Shown piece by piece: positions 1 through 7,228 of a stretch of 15,958 nucleotides of DNA. Each line of letters begins with the position of its first letter. Position 1 is the first letter of the stretch. Source of the DNA: JBLHKS01 sp047620505 (GTDB taxonomy: Bacteria > Verrucomicrobiota > Verrucomicrobiia > Verrucomicrobiales > DEV007); NCBI GenBank assembly GCA_047620505.1, contig JBLHKS010000161.1:1-15958 (forward strand). Direction: 5' to 3'. The position numbers and the translations under genes were made by a program. Under the pieces are notes generated by a model that ran no database searches, was not told the DNA's origin, and was given only the letters and a program-made list of their open reading frames with translations.

Positions 1-117
1 AAGTCAGCAGCGCGCGGATTTCGGTCCTTTGCCAACTACCGCATTCGAATCATGTTTTTCTGCGCAAAGTTAGATCTCTTTCCGTTAGATAGTTGCCACG
101 AAAATCCCTGAAGAGCC

Positions 118-300
118 CTATTCTGCTTTAGCCCGCTTCGCTTGGGTTCCGGAGTAGACAGAAACACAATACGGGACGCAAAAGGTCAGGAGCATTTTTG
201 GCCAACTCAGTGCATCCCAGTTCCCAGCGAAAATGTTTGAACCTTGGTTAATCAGGTTCAATAAAATGCCGACAAAAATCGCAACCCTGAGGCCGCTCAT
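118..300 (-). CDS. nrtS: NrtS-like small nitrate/nitrite transporter
   Basis: The 60-residue product resembles the NrtS family of very small bispecific nitrate/nitrite transporters known from marine bacteria and cyanobacteria. Visible family features are an N-terminal hydrophobic segment with LRVAIFVGILLNLINQG (residues 4-20), a WPKMLLTFCVPYCVSVYSG segment (33-51) and a short charged tail. This gives two membrane spans and predicts an inner-membrane protein. The ATG at 298-300 has no visible Shine-Dalgarno sequence. The frame stays open upstream to a TAG at 355-357 and encodes residues such as ESWLSTARTRSIQ, which look like the usual family N-terminus. The true start may therefore be a non-ATG codon in 301-354, for example ATT at 343-345 behind AGAAAG. 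No other nitrogen gene is in view. The assignment rests on remembered family similarity. Confidence 0.65.
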   Translation of the reverse strand: MSGLRVAIFVGILLNLINQGSNIFAGNWDALSWPKMLLTFCVPYCVSVYSGTQAKRAKAE

Positions 301-325
301 TTGAATAGATCGTGTCCGAGCAGTT

Positions 326-386
326 GAAAGCCAGCTTTCGATAATGCGATCTTTCTAGGGGTTTTTCAAAGCCAGCACAAGCTGGC
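326..386. repeat. Short inverted repeats upstream of the NrtS-like gene
   Basis: Two small dyads lie next to each other. GAAAGC-CA-GCTTTC is at 326-339 and GCCAGC-ACAA-GCTGGC at 371-386. They share the direct repeat AAAGCCAGC (327-335 and 368-376). The first lies inside the possible N-terminal extension of the NrtS-like gene. The second is in the divergent intergenic region and is followed by an A/T-rich stretch. They could be a regulator site or RNA hairpins. The sequence does not decide between these. Confidence 0.3.
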
Positions 387-449
387 AATTTAATAAAATT
401 CGGGATTGCATTTTTCGCCTCGATTTCGCAAAGTTGTCGAATTGATCTT

Positions 450-488
450 AGTCAAGAAGCTTGACTCCCATTGTCGTAACCTTAACAT
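450..488 (+). promoter_or_regulatory. Candidate promoter overlapped by a 7-bp inverted repeat
   Basis: The dyad AGTCAAG-AAG-CTTGACT (450-466) is perfect in both arms. Its right arm contains TTGACT (461-466), a 5/6 match to a sigma-70 -35 box. Sixteen bases further is TAACAT (483-488), a 4/6 match to a -10 box. The gene start at 547 would leave a leader of about 50 bases. The dyad over the -35 box would suit a repressor or activator operator. This is a pattern reading only, with no known regulator assigned. Confidence 0.35.
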
Positions 489-546
489 CGCCAAGAGTGA
501 AGCCAATCAATTCAAGCGACCGCCACAACTAGAAAATTAATCCGAT

Positions 547-1836
547 ATGACTGCCACCGCACCTGAAGAAAACCTTGAAGCTGAAGCCGCTGAGAATCCT
601 GTTGTCGACGAACACGGATTTAACGACGAGGACCGTGAAAATATCGCCGGCGCGCAACGCGCTTTGGAAGCCGGGGTCGAACTGAAAAAGTGGTGGGAAG
701 AAATCGACGCCTCAGGCAGTTACGGAAACCGATTTCAAGAAGCGTTTGTCCATAATCGGCCAGAGGATCACAGCTTTGGATTTTTCGAAACCGCAGAGCT
801 CGCTGGAGGCAAAACGAAGGTTATCGGAAACGTCCAGCAGCAACTTTATCATCGGCCGAAAGCTGGATCTCCTCAATTTGTCCAAGAGCAGATCCGGGAA
901 TTTGTTTTGCGCTACTTTATGCGAGTGAGCGTTTATCGGACCCCGCAGCCGACGCCCGAAGAGGTTGATGTTCCCAAGGCGCTCAAGCCGATGAGCCAGT
1001 ATCCGAGTAAAGATGATTACAAGCTTCAAGGCTTCGGATATTCGCAACGCTATTTCAAAAAGCGCGGCTCGGAGGAAATCGAAAAATTTGAGGAGGCCGA
1101 TCAGAAGACAATTCTCGATCTGCGTGATCTTCGCGACAATTACGACTTCGCGATGATTCGGAATCCGATCGTTGATTTCCAGATGAACGTTCGACCGCTC
1201 GGAGTTCGCGGACCCGACTTGGCTCTTCCTATTCCGTGGGCTGCCAACTGGTTGGTTATGTCTCCCGATACGATTACGATTGACGAAAACCCCGGTGCCG
1301 GGCTGCTCGGTCGTTACGGAATTGGATATTCCTTCATGAGAGATCCGGGCGAACCCGGCATGTTTGCTTACGGCCCCGGTCAGTTGGAGCCGACGATTCA
1401 GACTCTCGTTTGGGAAGTCCACGAAAATGGCGATGTCATCGTGCGGATGAGTTTCGTTTCGGCCGCGCCCAAGGCGATTCTTAATATTTCGGCCAATCCG
1501 CTCGATTGGGGATTCATGGCGGCGAATCTTTTGACTGCAGGAAAGCTGTCGAACGTCCTTTCGCCGATGCGCAAGGCAGTTAACACGCTACCTTTGTCGA
1601 AGTTCTCCTTTGACCCCGTTTACCCGATGGTCCGCGCCCTCAATTTTTTGACCTTTGGCGCTGCTGGTAAAAAGCTTGGGATTTCTCAGGACGAGATCAA
1701 CAAAACGCTGACCTACGTTCACTTCCTTCAGCATTACAACGCTGTGCTAGGCTCTCGCCAGACTTGGGAAATGTTCCCGGACTGGACTGCCGAGGCGGGT
1801 TTGCCCGATTGGGTGAAAACCGGCGATAGCGCGTAG
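547..1836 (+). CDS. Unrecognised 429-residue protein
   Basis: I do not recognise this family. The protein starts with about 25 acidic, Ala/Glu-rich residues that are probably disordered. A mixed alpha/beta body follows, with many aromatic residues. Notable stretches are KKWWEEIDASGSYGNRFQE (47-65), a charged helix around residues 175-200 (EEIEKFEEADQKTILDLRD), and a Pro/Gly-rich segment with LALPIPWAANWLVMSPDT (about 226-243). No signal peptide or convincing membrane span is visible, so it is probably cytoplasmic. No catalytic motif stands out. The ATG at 547 is the first in the frame after the putative promoter, and its ribosome site is weak. Codon use looks like that of the neighbours. A long antisense frame over 712-1422 is treated as a shadow. 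The gene stands upstream of the 290-residue gene and the patatin, which hints at a related role but proves nothing. Confidence 0.8.
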   Translation: MTATAPEENLEAEAAENPVVDEHGFNDEDRENIAGAQRALEAGVELKKWWEEIDASGSYGNRFQEAFVHNRPEDHSFGFFETAELAGGKTKVIGNVQQQLYHRPKAGSPQFVQEQIREFVLRYFMRVSVYRTPQPTPEEVDVPKALKPMSQYPSKDDYKLQGFGYSQRYFKKRGSEEIEKFEEADQKTILDLRDLRDNYDFAMIRNPIVDFQMNVRPLGVRGPDLALPIPWAANWLVMSPDTITIDENPGAGLLGRYGIGYSFMRDPGEPGMFAYGPGQLEPTIQTLVWEVHENGDVIVRMSFVSAAPKAILNISANPLDWGFMAANLLTAGKLSNVLSPMRKAVNTLPLSKFSFDPVYPMVRALNFLTFGAAGKKLGISQDEINKTLTYVHFLQHYNAVLGSRQTWEMFPDWTAEAGLPDWVKTGDSA

Positions 1837-1852
1837 TCCAGCAGCTGCTGGA
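1837..1852. repeat. Iterated palindrome copy 1 (16-bp perfect dyad)
   Basis: TCCAGCAGCTGCTGGA is a perfect 16-base palindrome that starts directly after the stop codon of the 429-residue gene. Its core CAGCAGCTGCTG (1839-1850) recurs across the window. It could fold as a short RNA hairpin, but it lacks a T-run. Confidence 0.85.
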
Positions 1853-1987
1853 GCGACTTGGCTTCGAGGCGGCTGTCAGAATCGATTATCGATGGGAAAT
1901 TAAGTTGACCCGATCAATGGAAAATCGAATGATGGCCGCGGTTGAGCCTCCCCGACTCAAATTCATTTCAAAAGTTCCAAATCGACG

Positions 1988-2211
1988 ATGAGCGAAACCA
2001 AAACCGGCGAATTCTGCTGGAATGAGCTTCTCACCACGGACACTTCAGCCGCGAAAACCTTCTATAGCGAGCTTTTCGGTTGGGAGGCTGAAGATATGGA
2101 TATGGGGGATTTCACCTACACAGCGTTTCGAGCACCCGGATGGGGACTTTTGCTGTTTTTACTGACCCACAGGGCGCGGCATTCGCGGTCTGGAAAAAGA
2201 AAGATTGTTAA
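1988..2211 (+). pseudogene. VOC (glyoxalase/bleomycin-resistance fold) gene remnant with internal deletion
   Basis: The first ~48 codons read as the N-terminus of a VOC-family protein: GEFCWNELLTTDTSAAKTFY, then SELFGWEAEDMDMGDFTYTAF. In that frame the reading becomes non-family after about 2139 and runs on to a stop at 2272. The +1-class frame from 2140 encodes MGTFAVFTDPQGAAFAVWK and stops at 2209-2211. This is the typical C-terminal strand pair of the same family (DPQGAxFAxW). The central third of the domain, about 45 residues in relatives, is missing, and the two ends are out of frame. One deletion of about 130-150 bases, or a more complex event, would explain this. The 94-residue reading frame that remains is unlikely to make a working VOC fold. 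This is a pseudogene unless it is an assembly error. Confidence 0.8.
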
Positions 2212-2295
2212 CCGGCGCAAACCGTTCGCCACATCCGATGCGGGATTGACTCCGCCTGTTTCGGAACTGTAATCCAGAAAGGAGTCTCTAAACAG

Positions 2296-3168
2296 ATGAG
2301 GAAAATATCCGCGAGCATCATGAAGGTCCCGGTGAAGGTGATGGTCTCCAGCATGGAGACGATCACTAAAACCATGCAGGAGATCCAGGAAATGTCCGCA
2401 CCCCCGGAGGTTGACGACGATTTGGATGACGAATCCGAGAAGGGGTCGAGGATGGCAGAGGTCTCGAAAATGGCGTTCATGCCGTTTTTCGCGATGCTTA
2501 GACTCCCGATGAATCTTCTGGCCTCAGGTTTGACATCGATGTCGGAGTCAATTCAGGAAATTAAAAAGGCCGCACAACCAGGGGAGGAAGAAGAGGAAGA
2601 GGATCTTGGGAAGCCGATCGACAAGCTGATTTTTCCGCTTTCTGAAGAGGAGAGCGCGCTCGAGGCTGAAGCTAGTCTTGATCCGAAGGTAGCGGAAGAC
2701 GCGGCCTCCCTCTGGCAGATCGGCAGAACTGGAACGGTCGAGTACGCGGGGAAATGGAAAGAGACATTTACTTATAAAGTGGGATCGAGCCTTGATGAGG
2801 TTGAGAACCCAAGGTCCCCTCTTTATATTAATGTTGAAGGAGCCCATAAGGCCAGAGGCACGACAGAGCGTCTTAACCTCCAATTTGAATTGGAGCGGGT
2901 AGATCTCGGCAAGAATCTGGCCCTGATTTATGATCGATGGGGCGGCGAAAAGGACGAGGTCCGTTTGGATGGCGAACTGGTGGCACCGGTCAGTGGTGCG
3001 GGGATTGGCCGGTACAAGCAGGTTGCGCTTTTGCTCGGAGATATTCCGAACGGCGAACACACGATTTCGTTAACGACGACAGGAGATGAAGAAAGCGAAG
3101 GGCATCGAATCGATTTCCTGAAGCTTGTGGAGATCGAAGAATCCGAAGCTGAAACCGAAGAGGGCTAA
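2296..3168 (+). CDS. Unrecognised protein with duplicated amphipathic segment and C-terminal beta domain
   Basis: The 290-residue product is not recognised. The start is supported by AAAGGAG at 2278-2284, one of the better ribosome sites in the window. Residues 9-33 and 68-92 are two copies of one motif. MKVPVKVMVSSM aligns with LRLPMNLLASGL, then ETITKTMQEIQEM aligns with TSMSESIQEIKKA. Each copy is hydrophobic with Met-rich amphipathic character and is followed by an acidic run (DDDLDDESE at 41-48, EEEEEED at 97-103). Residues about 138-280 look like a beta sandwich, with alternating strands such as KETFTYKV, SPLYINVEG, NLALIYDRW and GEHTISLTT. The C-terminal tail is acidic. No signal peptide is seen. 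The paired helices might bind a membrane surface or assemble into bundles, and the beta domain might bind a ligand. Both ideas are inference. The patatin gene follows after 66 bases, which suggests co-transcription. Confidence 0.8.
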   Translation: MRKISASIMKVPVKVMVSSMETITKTMQEIQEMSAPPEVDDDLDDESEKGSRMAEVSKMAFMPFFAMLRLPMNLLASGLTSMSESIQEIKKAAQPGEEEEEEDLGKPIDKLIFPLSEEESALEAEASLDPKVAEDAASLWQIGRTGTVEYAGKWKETFTYKVGSSLDEVENPRSPLYINVEGAHKARGTTERLNLQFELERVDLGKNLALIYDRWGGEKDEVRLDGELVAPVSGAGIGRYKQVALLLGDIPNGEHTISLTTTGDEESEGHRIDFLKLVEIEESEAETEEG

Positions 3169-3234
3169 CAAGCAAAACACTTGGTCCGAATCACGGCCCT
3201 CGTTTCATCAACTACATAATTCCGGAGAAAAAGA

Positions 3235-5928
3235 ATGTCAGACACAAATGATCCAGAATCGCCCGACCTCGAATCAGCAGCTGCTGATTCCGAGAATCCT
3301 GAAGCGGCTGAAATTACGCCAGAGGCCGAAGCAAGCGCCGCTACCCCGAGTTCTTCGACTGAGGTGCCTTCAACGTTGTTAGGGGCTGAATTTGAGGCCG
3401 GAACCGATGGGTCAAACGATGCCGATTCCATGGCAGAGTTGAACGATTCGGTTCCTTTGCCGCCAGATCCGACTCCGCCGACTGCAGAAGAACCTGAGCC
3501 GGAACCTGAGCCGGAGCCTGAGCCGGAACCAGAGCCGGAACCAGAGCCGGAACCAGAGCCGGAACCAGAGCCGGAACCAGAGCCGGAACCAGAGCCGGAA
3601 CCTGAGCCTTCCGTTGAGGAAGATGCCGATCCTTCAATATCGGGTATGACGATGGGAGACGGGGTACTTTCGAAGGCTGAGCTGCTCGCCTGCGCTCGAG
3701 AGACTTATCTCATGAAGGAACTCCGGGACGACGTCCTGAAGGAGTTGACACATGAGGTCACCAGCCTGCGATTGGCACCTGGCGAAAAGCTTTTCAGCCA
3801 GGGGGATGAGAGCGATTCCATCTACCTTACGGTGAAGGGAAAACTGGAAGGTTACCTTGTCCAGGAGGACGGAAGTGAGAGGTTCGCCGGACAGATTGAA
3901 CAAGGCGAGCTGGTGGGCGAAATGGGCGTATTTACGGGTGAAAACCGTACTGCTTCAGTTTATGCCCATAAAGATTTCGAGTGCGTACTGGCCAAGCTAC
4001 CTGAGGAGGGTTTGCGAAATATTGCGGAGACAGACCCTGAAGCTTTGATCCACGTCGGAGAAATTATCCGCCAAAGATTGTTTCGGATCCAGCTCGCCAA
4101 GATGCTGCCCCAATTGTTCGGGGAACTCGACGAAGAGACTTTCGACAATATCGAGGCTGAGGCCGAATGGGTCCAGGTCGCACGTGGTGATGTTGTCATG
4201 AAAATCGGTGATCCTGGTGACAGCATGTTCATCGTTATCCGAGGCAGATTGCAGGCGTGGATTCCCAATGAAGATGGGGAAAAAGTCGTCGTCGGGGAAA
4301 TCACTCCTGGTGAGAGCGTGGGCGAAATGGCGCTGTTCACCGCTGAGCCGCGAGTTGCTGACGTGATCGCGGTTCGGGACACGGCGATGGTGAAATTCTC
4401 GCGAGAAGGCTTCGATCGCCTGATGGAGAAATATCCTCACGTGATCCGGCAGATCACGAATGTTCTGATTGGACGACTCCGGCGGATGGCCTTGTCCAAG
4501 ACGCCACCGCAAAATATCACCAACGTCGCCGTGATTGCTTTGAACGACGATGTGCCGGTAGATCGCTTTATAGAGCGATTCGTTGGTTCCCTTCAAAAGG
4601 TCGATTCGACGGTTTGGGTCAGTAGCGAGAGGATCGACTCAACCCTTGGAATTGAGGCAATCTCTCAAACGGATGCTGCAAATCCGTTGAACATCAAGAT
4701 GACGGCTTACTTGGATGATCAGGAGGCCAAAAATCGCTTCGTGATCTATCAAGTGGATCTGGATTCCGAGATCACCGAATGGACTAAGCGCTCCATTCGT
4801 CAAGCTGATCGAATTCTACTTCTGGCACACGCTTCTGACGACCACAGGGTAAGTGTTTTCGAGTCCAAAATCGACCAGATCGCCACCGTCCGCAAAGACT
4901 TGGTCTTGTTGTATCCGGACGGGAAAACTCCGCCGAAAGGGACGATCAAGTGGCTCAAACCGCGGAACATCGTCAAGCACTACCACACTCGTTGGAATCT
5001 GGATGGCGACTTTGATCGGCTCGGACGATTTATCGCCGGCAAAGCTGTTGGTCTGTGTCTGGGCGGTGGTGGCGCGCGAGGTTTTGCCCACTTTGGCGCG
5101 ATCAAAACGATGCAGGAGGAGGGTATGCCGATCGATATGATCGGTGGCAACAGCATGGGTGCTTACGTCGCCAGTATTTACATGATGGGCTATGCTCAAG
5201 GCTGGGATCTCAAACAGATGATCAAGGCGACCCAGAAAGTCTTTGCCCGCTGGTTCTTACACGTCACTCCGCCGATCGCCTCGTTCGTTGCTGATGGGAT
5301 TCTGGTTCACGATATCAAAGCCTGTCTCGGGCCCGATACCCAGATCGAGGACCTTTGGCTTCCTTTCTTTTGCGTTTCGAGCAACATGTCTCGTGCTGAA
5401 GTGAAGACTCATTCAACTGGCGATCTGTGGCGAGCCGTCCGAGTCAGCGGTGGTCTGCCCGGGATTGTGCCGCCTTTGGTTTATGACGGTGATCTGCACT
5501 GCGATGGAGCGTTGCTGAATAACCTTCCGGTCGATGTGATGAGCCAGATGAGTGATGGCGGAATCGTTATCGGTATCGACGTCAGTCCGATTGTCGACAT
5601 GGGTGAAAATATGCCCTATGGAGATAGTCTTTCCGGCTGGGATGTTATCTTCAGCAAGATCAATCCGTTTAAGGAAACGATTACCATTCCGAGTCTGCCC
5701 GGGATCATGCAGCGAGCGTCTGAAATCGGCGCGGTTCTCCAACTCAAAGGAGTTGTCGATAAATTGACTGATCTCTATATTGCGATGCCGGTCGAGCATT
5801 TCGACATTCTCGGATTCGGCGAAGCGGAGAAAATTGCGCAGGTTGGCTACAACGAAGCGCAACGCTCGATGCTTCCATGGATCACTAATTGGGCGAAGGA
5901 AGAATCGACGAGCGGAGATTCTGCCTGA
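3235..5928 (+). CDS. NTE-like patatin phospholipase with two cNMP-binding domains
   Basis: The 897-residue protein is a bacterial relative of neuropathy target esterase (PNPLA6 type), a serine (lyso)phospholipase/esterase. Residues 1-85 are acidic and disordered, and 86-125 are twenty Glu-Pro pairs. Cyclic-nucleotide-binding folds lie at about 165-275 and 300-420. Both keep the phosphate-cassette Glu and Arg (E229/R238 and E364/R373). A linker region typical of NTE proteins (about 425-600) follows. The patatin domain shows the oxyanion loop GGGGARG (610-616), the nucleophile elbow GNSMG with S640, and the DG of the catalytic dyad at D757. It is therefore predicted active. No N-terminal membrane anchor is seen, unlike animal NTE. 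GGAGAAAAAGA just before the ATG supports the start. Ligand binding by the cNMP folds is uncertain, because NTE-type domains can be non-binding. Gene order suggests co-expression with the 290-residue gene. Confidence 0.93.
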   Translation: MSDTNDPESPDLESAAADSENPEAAEITPEAEASAATPSSSTEVPSTLLGAEFEAGTDGSNDADSMAELNDSVPLPPDPTPPTAEEPEPEPEPEPEPEPEPEPEPEPEPEPEPEPEPEPEPEPEPSVEEDADPSISGMTMGDGVLSKAELLACARETYLMKELRDDVLKELTHEVTSLRLAPGEKLFSQGDESDSIYLTVKGKLEGYLVQEDGSERFAGQIEQGELVGEMGVFTGENRTASVYAHKDFECVLAKLPEEGLRNIAETDPEALIHVGEIIRQRLFRIQLAKMLPQLFGELDEETFDNIEAEAEWVQVARGDVVMKIGDPGDSMFIVIRGRLQAWIPNEDGEKVVVGEITPGESVGEMALFTAEPRVADVIAVRDTAMVKFSREGFDRLMEKYPHVIRQITNVLIGRLRRMALSKTPPQNITNVAVIALNDDVPVDRFIERFVGSLQKVDSTVWVSSERIDSTLGIEAISQTDAANPLNIKMTAYLDDQEAKNRFVIYQVDLDSEITEWTKRSIRQADRILLLAHASDDHRVSVFESKIDQIATVRKDLVLLYPDGKTPPKGTIKWLKPRNIVKHYHTRWNLDGDFDRLGRFIAGKAVGLCLGGGGARGFAHFGAIKTMQEEGMPIDMIGGNSMGAYVASIYMMGYAQGWDLKQMIKATQKVFARWFLHVTPPIASFVADGILVHDIKACLGPDTQIEDLWLPFFCVSSNMSRAEVKTHSTGDLWRAVRVSGGLPGIVPPLVYDGDLHCDGALLNNLPVDVMSQMSDGGIVIGIDVSPIVDMGENMPYGDSLSGWDVIFSKINPFKETITIPSLPGIMQRASEIGAVLQLKGVVDKLTDLYIAMPVEHFDILGFGEAEKIAQVGYNEAQRSMLPWITNWAKEESTSGDSA
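3271..3290. repeat. Iterated palindrome copy 2 (20-bp perfect dyad)
   Basis: GAATCAGCAGCTGCTGATTC is a perfect 20-base palindrome inside the start of the patatin gene. The core at 3275-3286 is read there in the frame GCA GCT GCT, giving Ala-Ala-Ala. Confidence 0.85.
3490..3609 (+). repeat. 12-bp tandem repeat encoding (Glu-Pro)20
   Basis: Ten 12-base units lie head to tail inside the patatin gene. Six consecutive units (3526-3597) are identical copies of GAACCAGAGCCG, and the flanking units differ at third positions only. Each unit encodes Glu-Pro-Glu-Pro, so gain or loss of units keeps the frame and changes only the length of the stiff, negatively charged linker before the first cNMP domain. 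The identical inner copies suggest recent slippage or recombination. Confidence 0.95.
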
Positions 5929-5961
5929 GGAATTAGATTGGGCGAACGGTCGCCAGATTAC

Positions 5962-5989
5962 GGGGAGCAAGTCGGACGATTTGCTCCCC
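5962..5989. terminator. Hairpin between convergent genes, probable bidirectional terminator
   Basis: GGGGAGCAA (5962-5970) pairs perfectly with TTGCTCCCC (5981-5989) around a 10-base loop. It lies 34 bases after the patatin stop and about 105 bases from the end of the convergent hydrolase gene. The stem is strong and GC-rich, but no clear T-run follows on either strand. It is therefore either an atypical terminator or an mRNA 3' stabiliser. Confidence 0.55.
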
Positions 5990-6033
5990 TGCGCGCTAGC
6001 GTAGGTAGGAACAGAACAGCACTTCCGGTGTGT

Positions 6034-6045
6034 CAGCAGCTGCTG
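6034..6045. repeat. Iterated palindrome copy 3
   Basis: CAGCAGCTGCTG lies in the 166-base gap between the convergent patatin and hydrolase genes, so no protein-coding need explains it. Its flanks do not extend the dyad. Confidence 0.85.
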
Positions 6046-6094
6046 GGTTTCCGATTCAGTTTCGGACTGGGCTCGACCGTTCCAGATCATCCGA

Positions 6095-7069
6095 TTAAAT
6101 CTGAATGCTCAGAGTATCGTAGGCCATGTAGATTTGCTTGGGATACGGATCTGGTTCTTCGGCTCCGTGGATTTCGCAGTAGCGCCGCGTTCCGTTTTCC
6201 AGATCCTCCAACTCTTCGTCATCGGCGGTTGGCTCGTGGTGAACCATGCAGAGCGTCTTTGCTTTTGCGCGAGCGCAGAGCTCAACTCCAATCAGGTTAC
6301 TGCTGTGGCCCCAGTCTTCCTTCGCACCAGTCGCGTCCGCGTGCATGTACTGGGCGTCAAAAACCACAATGTCAGCGTCGCGACAAAATTCGACGAATGG
6401 GTAATTTTCATCGTGGTAATTGTCTTTGTGTTCTGAATCTGTGGAGAGAACGATCGCTTTACCGTCTTTTTCGAATCTATAGCCAAATGACACTCCGGGG
6501 TGGTGCTGCCGCAGCGTCGTGATGTTAAATCCAGCGACAGAAAATGGTGTTCCGGGAGGCTGGATATCGTATTCAATATCCGCGCCCATGATGCTGAGAG
6601 GGACGGGGAAGAATGGAGCTTCCATCTGATATTTGAGAACGTCCGGCAGGGCAGGATGATGGCCGTGAAGAATGACTCGGTTTCCTGGGATGTAAGCAGG
6701 TATGAAAAACGGAAAGCCCTGAATGTGATCCCAATGAAGGTGTGAAAAGAAGATATGGAAGGTCGACTGTTCTCCTCCTTTTCCTTTTGCCATGTAGTCC
6801 GCTCCAAAACTGCGAAGGCCTGAGCCTGCGTCGAAGAGAATGTATTCGTTCGGGGCCGAGGCTTCCTGAATTTCGTAGCAAGTTGTGTTGCCACCGTAGT
6901 TGCCTACAATCGAAAAGGGTAGCTGATCCAGAAATTGTTCAAGGGCTTCGTCCGTGCTCAGGTCATGTCCTCGAGCGGCAATCAGGCCCTTCTTGACTTT
7001 CAAGCGCGCATCGACGGCGGAATTGGATTTGGGTATGGATCCGCGAGTTCCCCAGAAATGAAGTTTCAT
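6095..7069 (-). CDS. Metallo-beta-lactamase-fold hydrolase
   Basis: This is a 324-residue cytoplasmic-looking protein of the MBL superfamily. It opens with MKLHFWGTRGSIP, and GGNTTCYEI (59-67) and FDAGSGLRSFG (79-89) follow. The metal-site motif is HLHWDH (H110, H112, D114, H115). Further likely ligands are H189/H190, D211 (STDSEH) and H255 or H277/H278. This arrangement matches the branch often labelled phosphoribosyl-1,2-cyclic-phosphodiesterase-like or RNase Z-like, so a phosphodiester or cyclic phosphodiester substrate is likely but unproven. There is no signal peptide. The gene converges on the patatin and diverges from the anti-sigma kinase. The cNMP-binding domains next door make a cyclic-nucleotide role tempting, but the sequence does not show one. 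The ATG at 7067-7069 begins exactly at the family's usual first strand. Confidence 0.9.
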   Translation of the reverse strand: MKLHFWGTRGSIPKSNSAVDARLKVKKGLIAARGHDLSTDEALEQFLDQLPFSIVGNYGGNTTCYEIQEASAPNEYILFDAGSGLRSFGADYMAKGKGGEQSTFHIFFSHLHWDHIQGFPFFIPAYIPGNRVILHGHHPALPDVLKYQMEAPFFPVPLSIMGADIEYDIQPPGTPFSVAGFNITTLRQHHPGVSFGYRFEKDGKAIVLSTDSEHKDNYHDENYPFVEFCRDADIVVFDAQYMHADATGAKEDWGHSSNLIGVELCARAKAKTLCMVHHEPTADDEELEDLENGTRRYCEIHGAEEPDPYPKQIYMAYDTLSIQI

Positions 7070-7081
7070 GAAATGAGCGCC

Positions 7082-7101
7082 GGTTATTTAACCAAACTAT
7101 A
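7082..7101 (-). promoter_or_regulatory. Candidate promoter of the MBL hydrolase with a small dyad
   Basis: On the minus strand TATAGT (complement of 7096-7101) is a 5/6 match to a -10 box, 26 bases before the hydrolase ATG. The matching -35 region is weak. The dyad GGTTA-TT-TAACC (7082-7093) lies around the expected transcription start and could be an operator. This 159-base divergent region would also have to hold the promoter of the anti-sigma kinase operon, for which I see no good match. Confidence 0.3.
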
Positions 7102-7228
7102 GCTAGCCTAGTGATCCTGGGCGAAAGGATCAACGTCGGATTTGAAGAAATTCAAAAAAATCCGCTGGCCACGGCCGGTTGGTTGGCGGTATTCATCCTG
7201 CTAGCAGCACCAAATCAGCGCGTTTGCA

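Noticed and set aside
712..1422. 236-codon minus-strand frame opposite the 429-residue gene
   Set aside because: Its composition is unlike a real protein and it lies fully inside a better plus-strand gene, so it is a shadow.
1988..2272. A functional 94-residue VOC-like protein
   Set aside because: The C-terminal half of this frame loses family similarity exactly where another frame carries the true family ending. The domain core is missing.
2208..2480. 90-codon minus-strand frame over the start of the 290-residue gene
   Set aside because: It is antisense to a gene with a good ribosome site, and it has no family features or regulatory context.
1822..5928. Shared C-terminal GDSA in the 429-residue protein and the patatin
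   Set aside because: Four residues with different codons in only two proteins is too little to call a sorting or tagging signal.
6292..6894. 200-codon minus-strand frame within the MBL hydrolase
   Set aside because: It is on the same strand but out of frame with a gene whose metal-site motifs are intact. Its translation has no recognisable fold.
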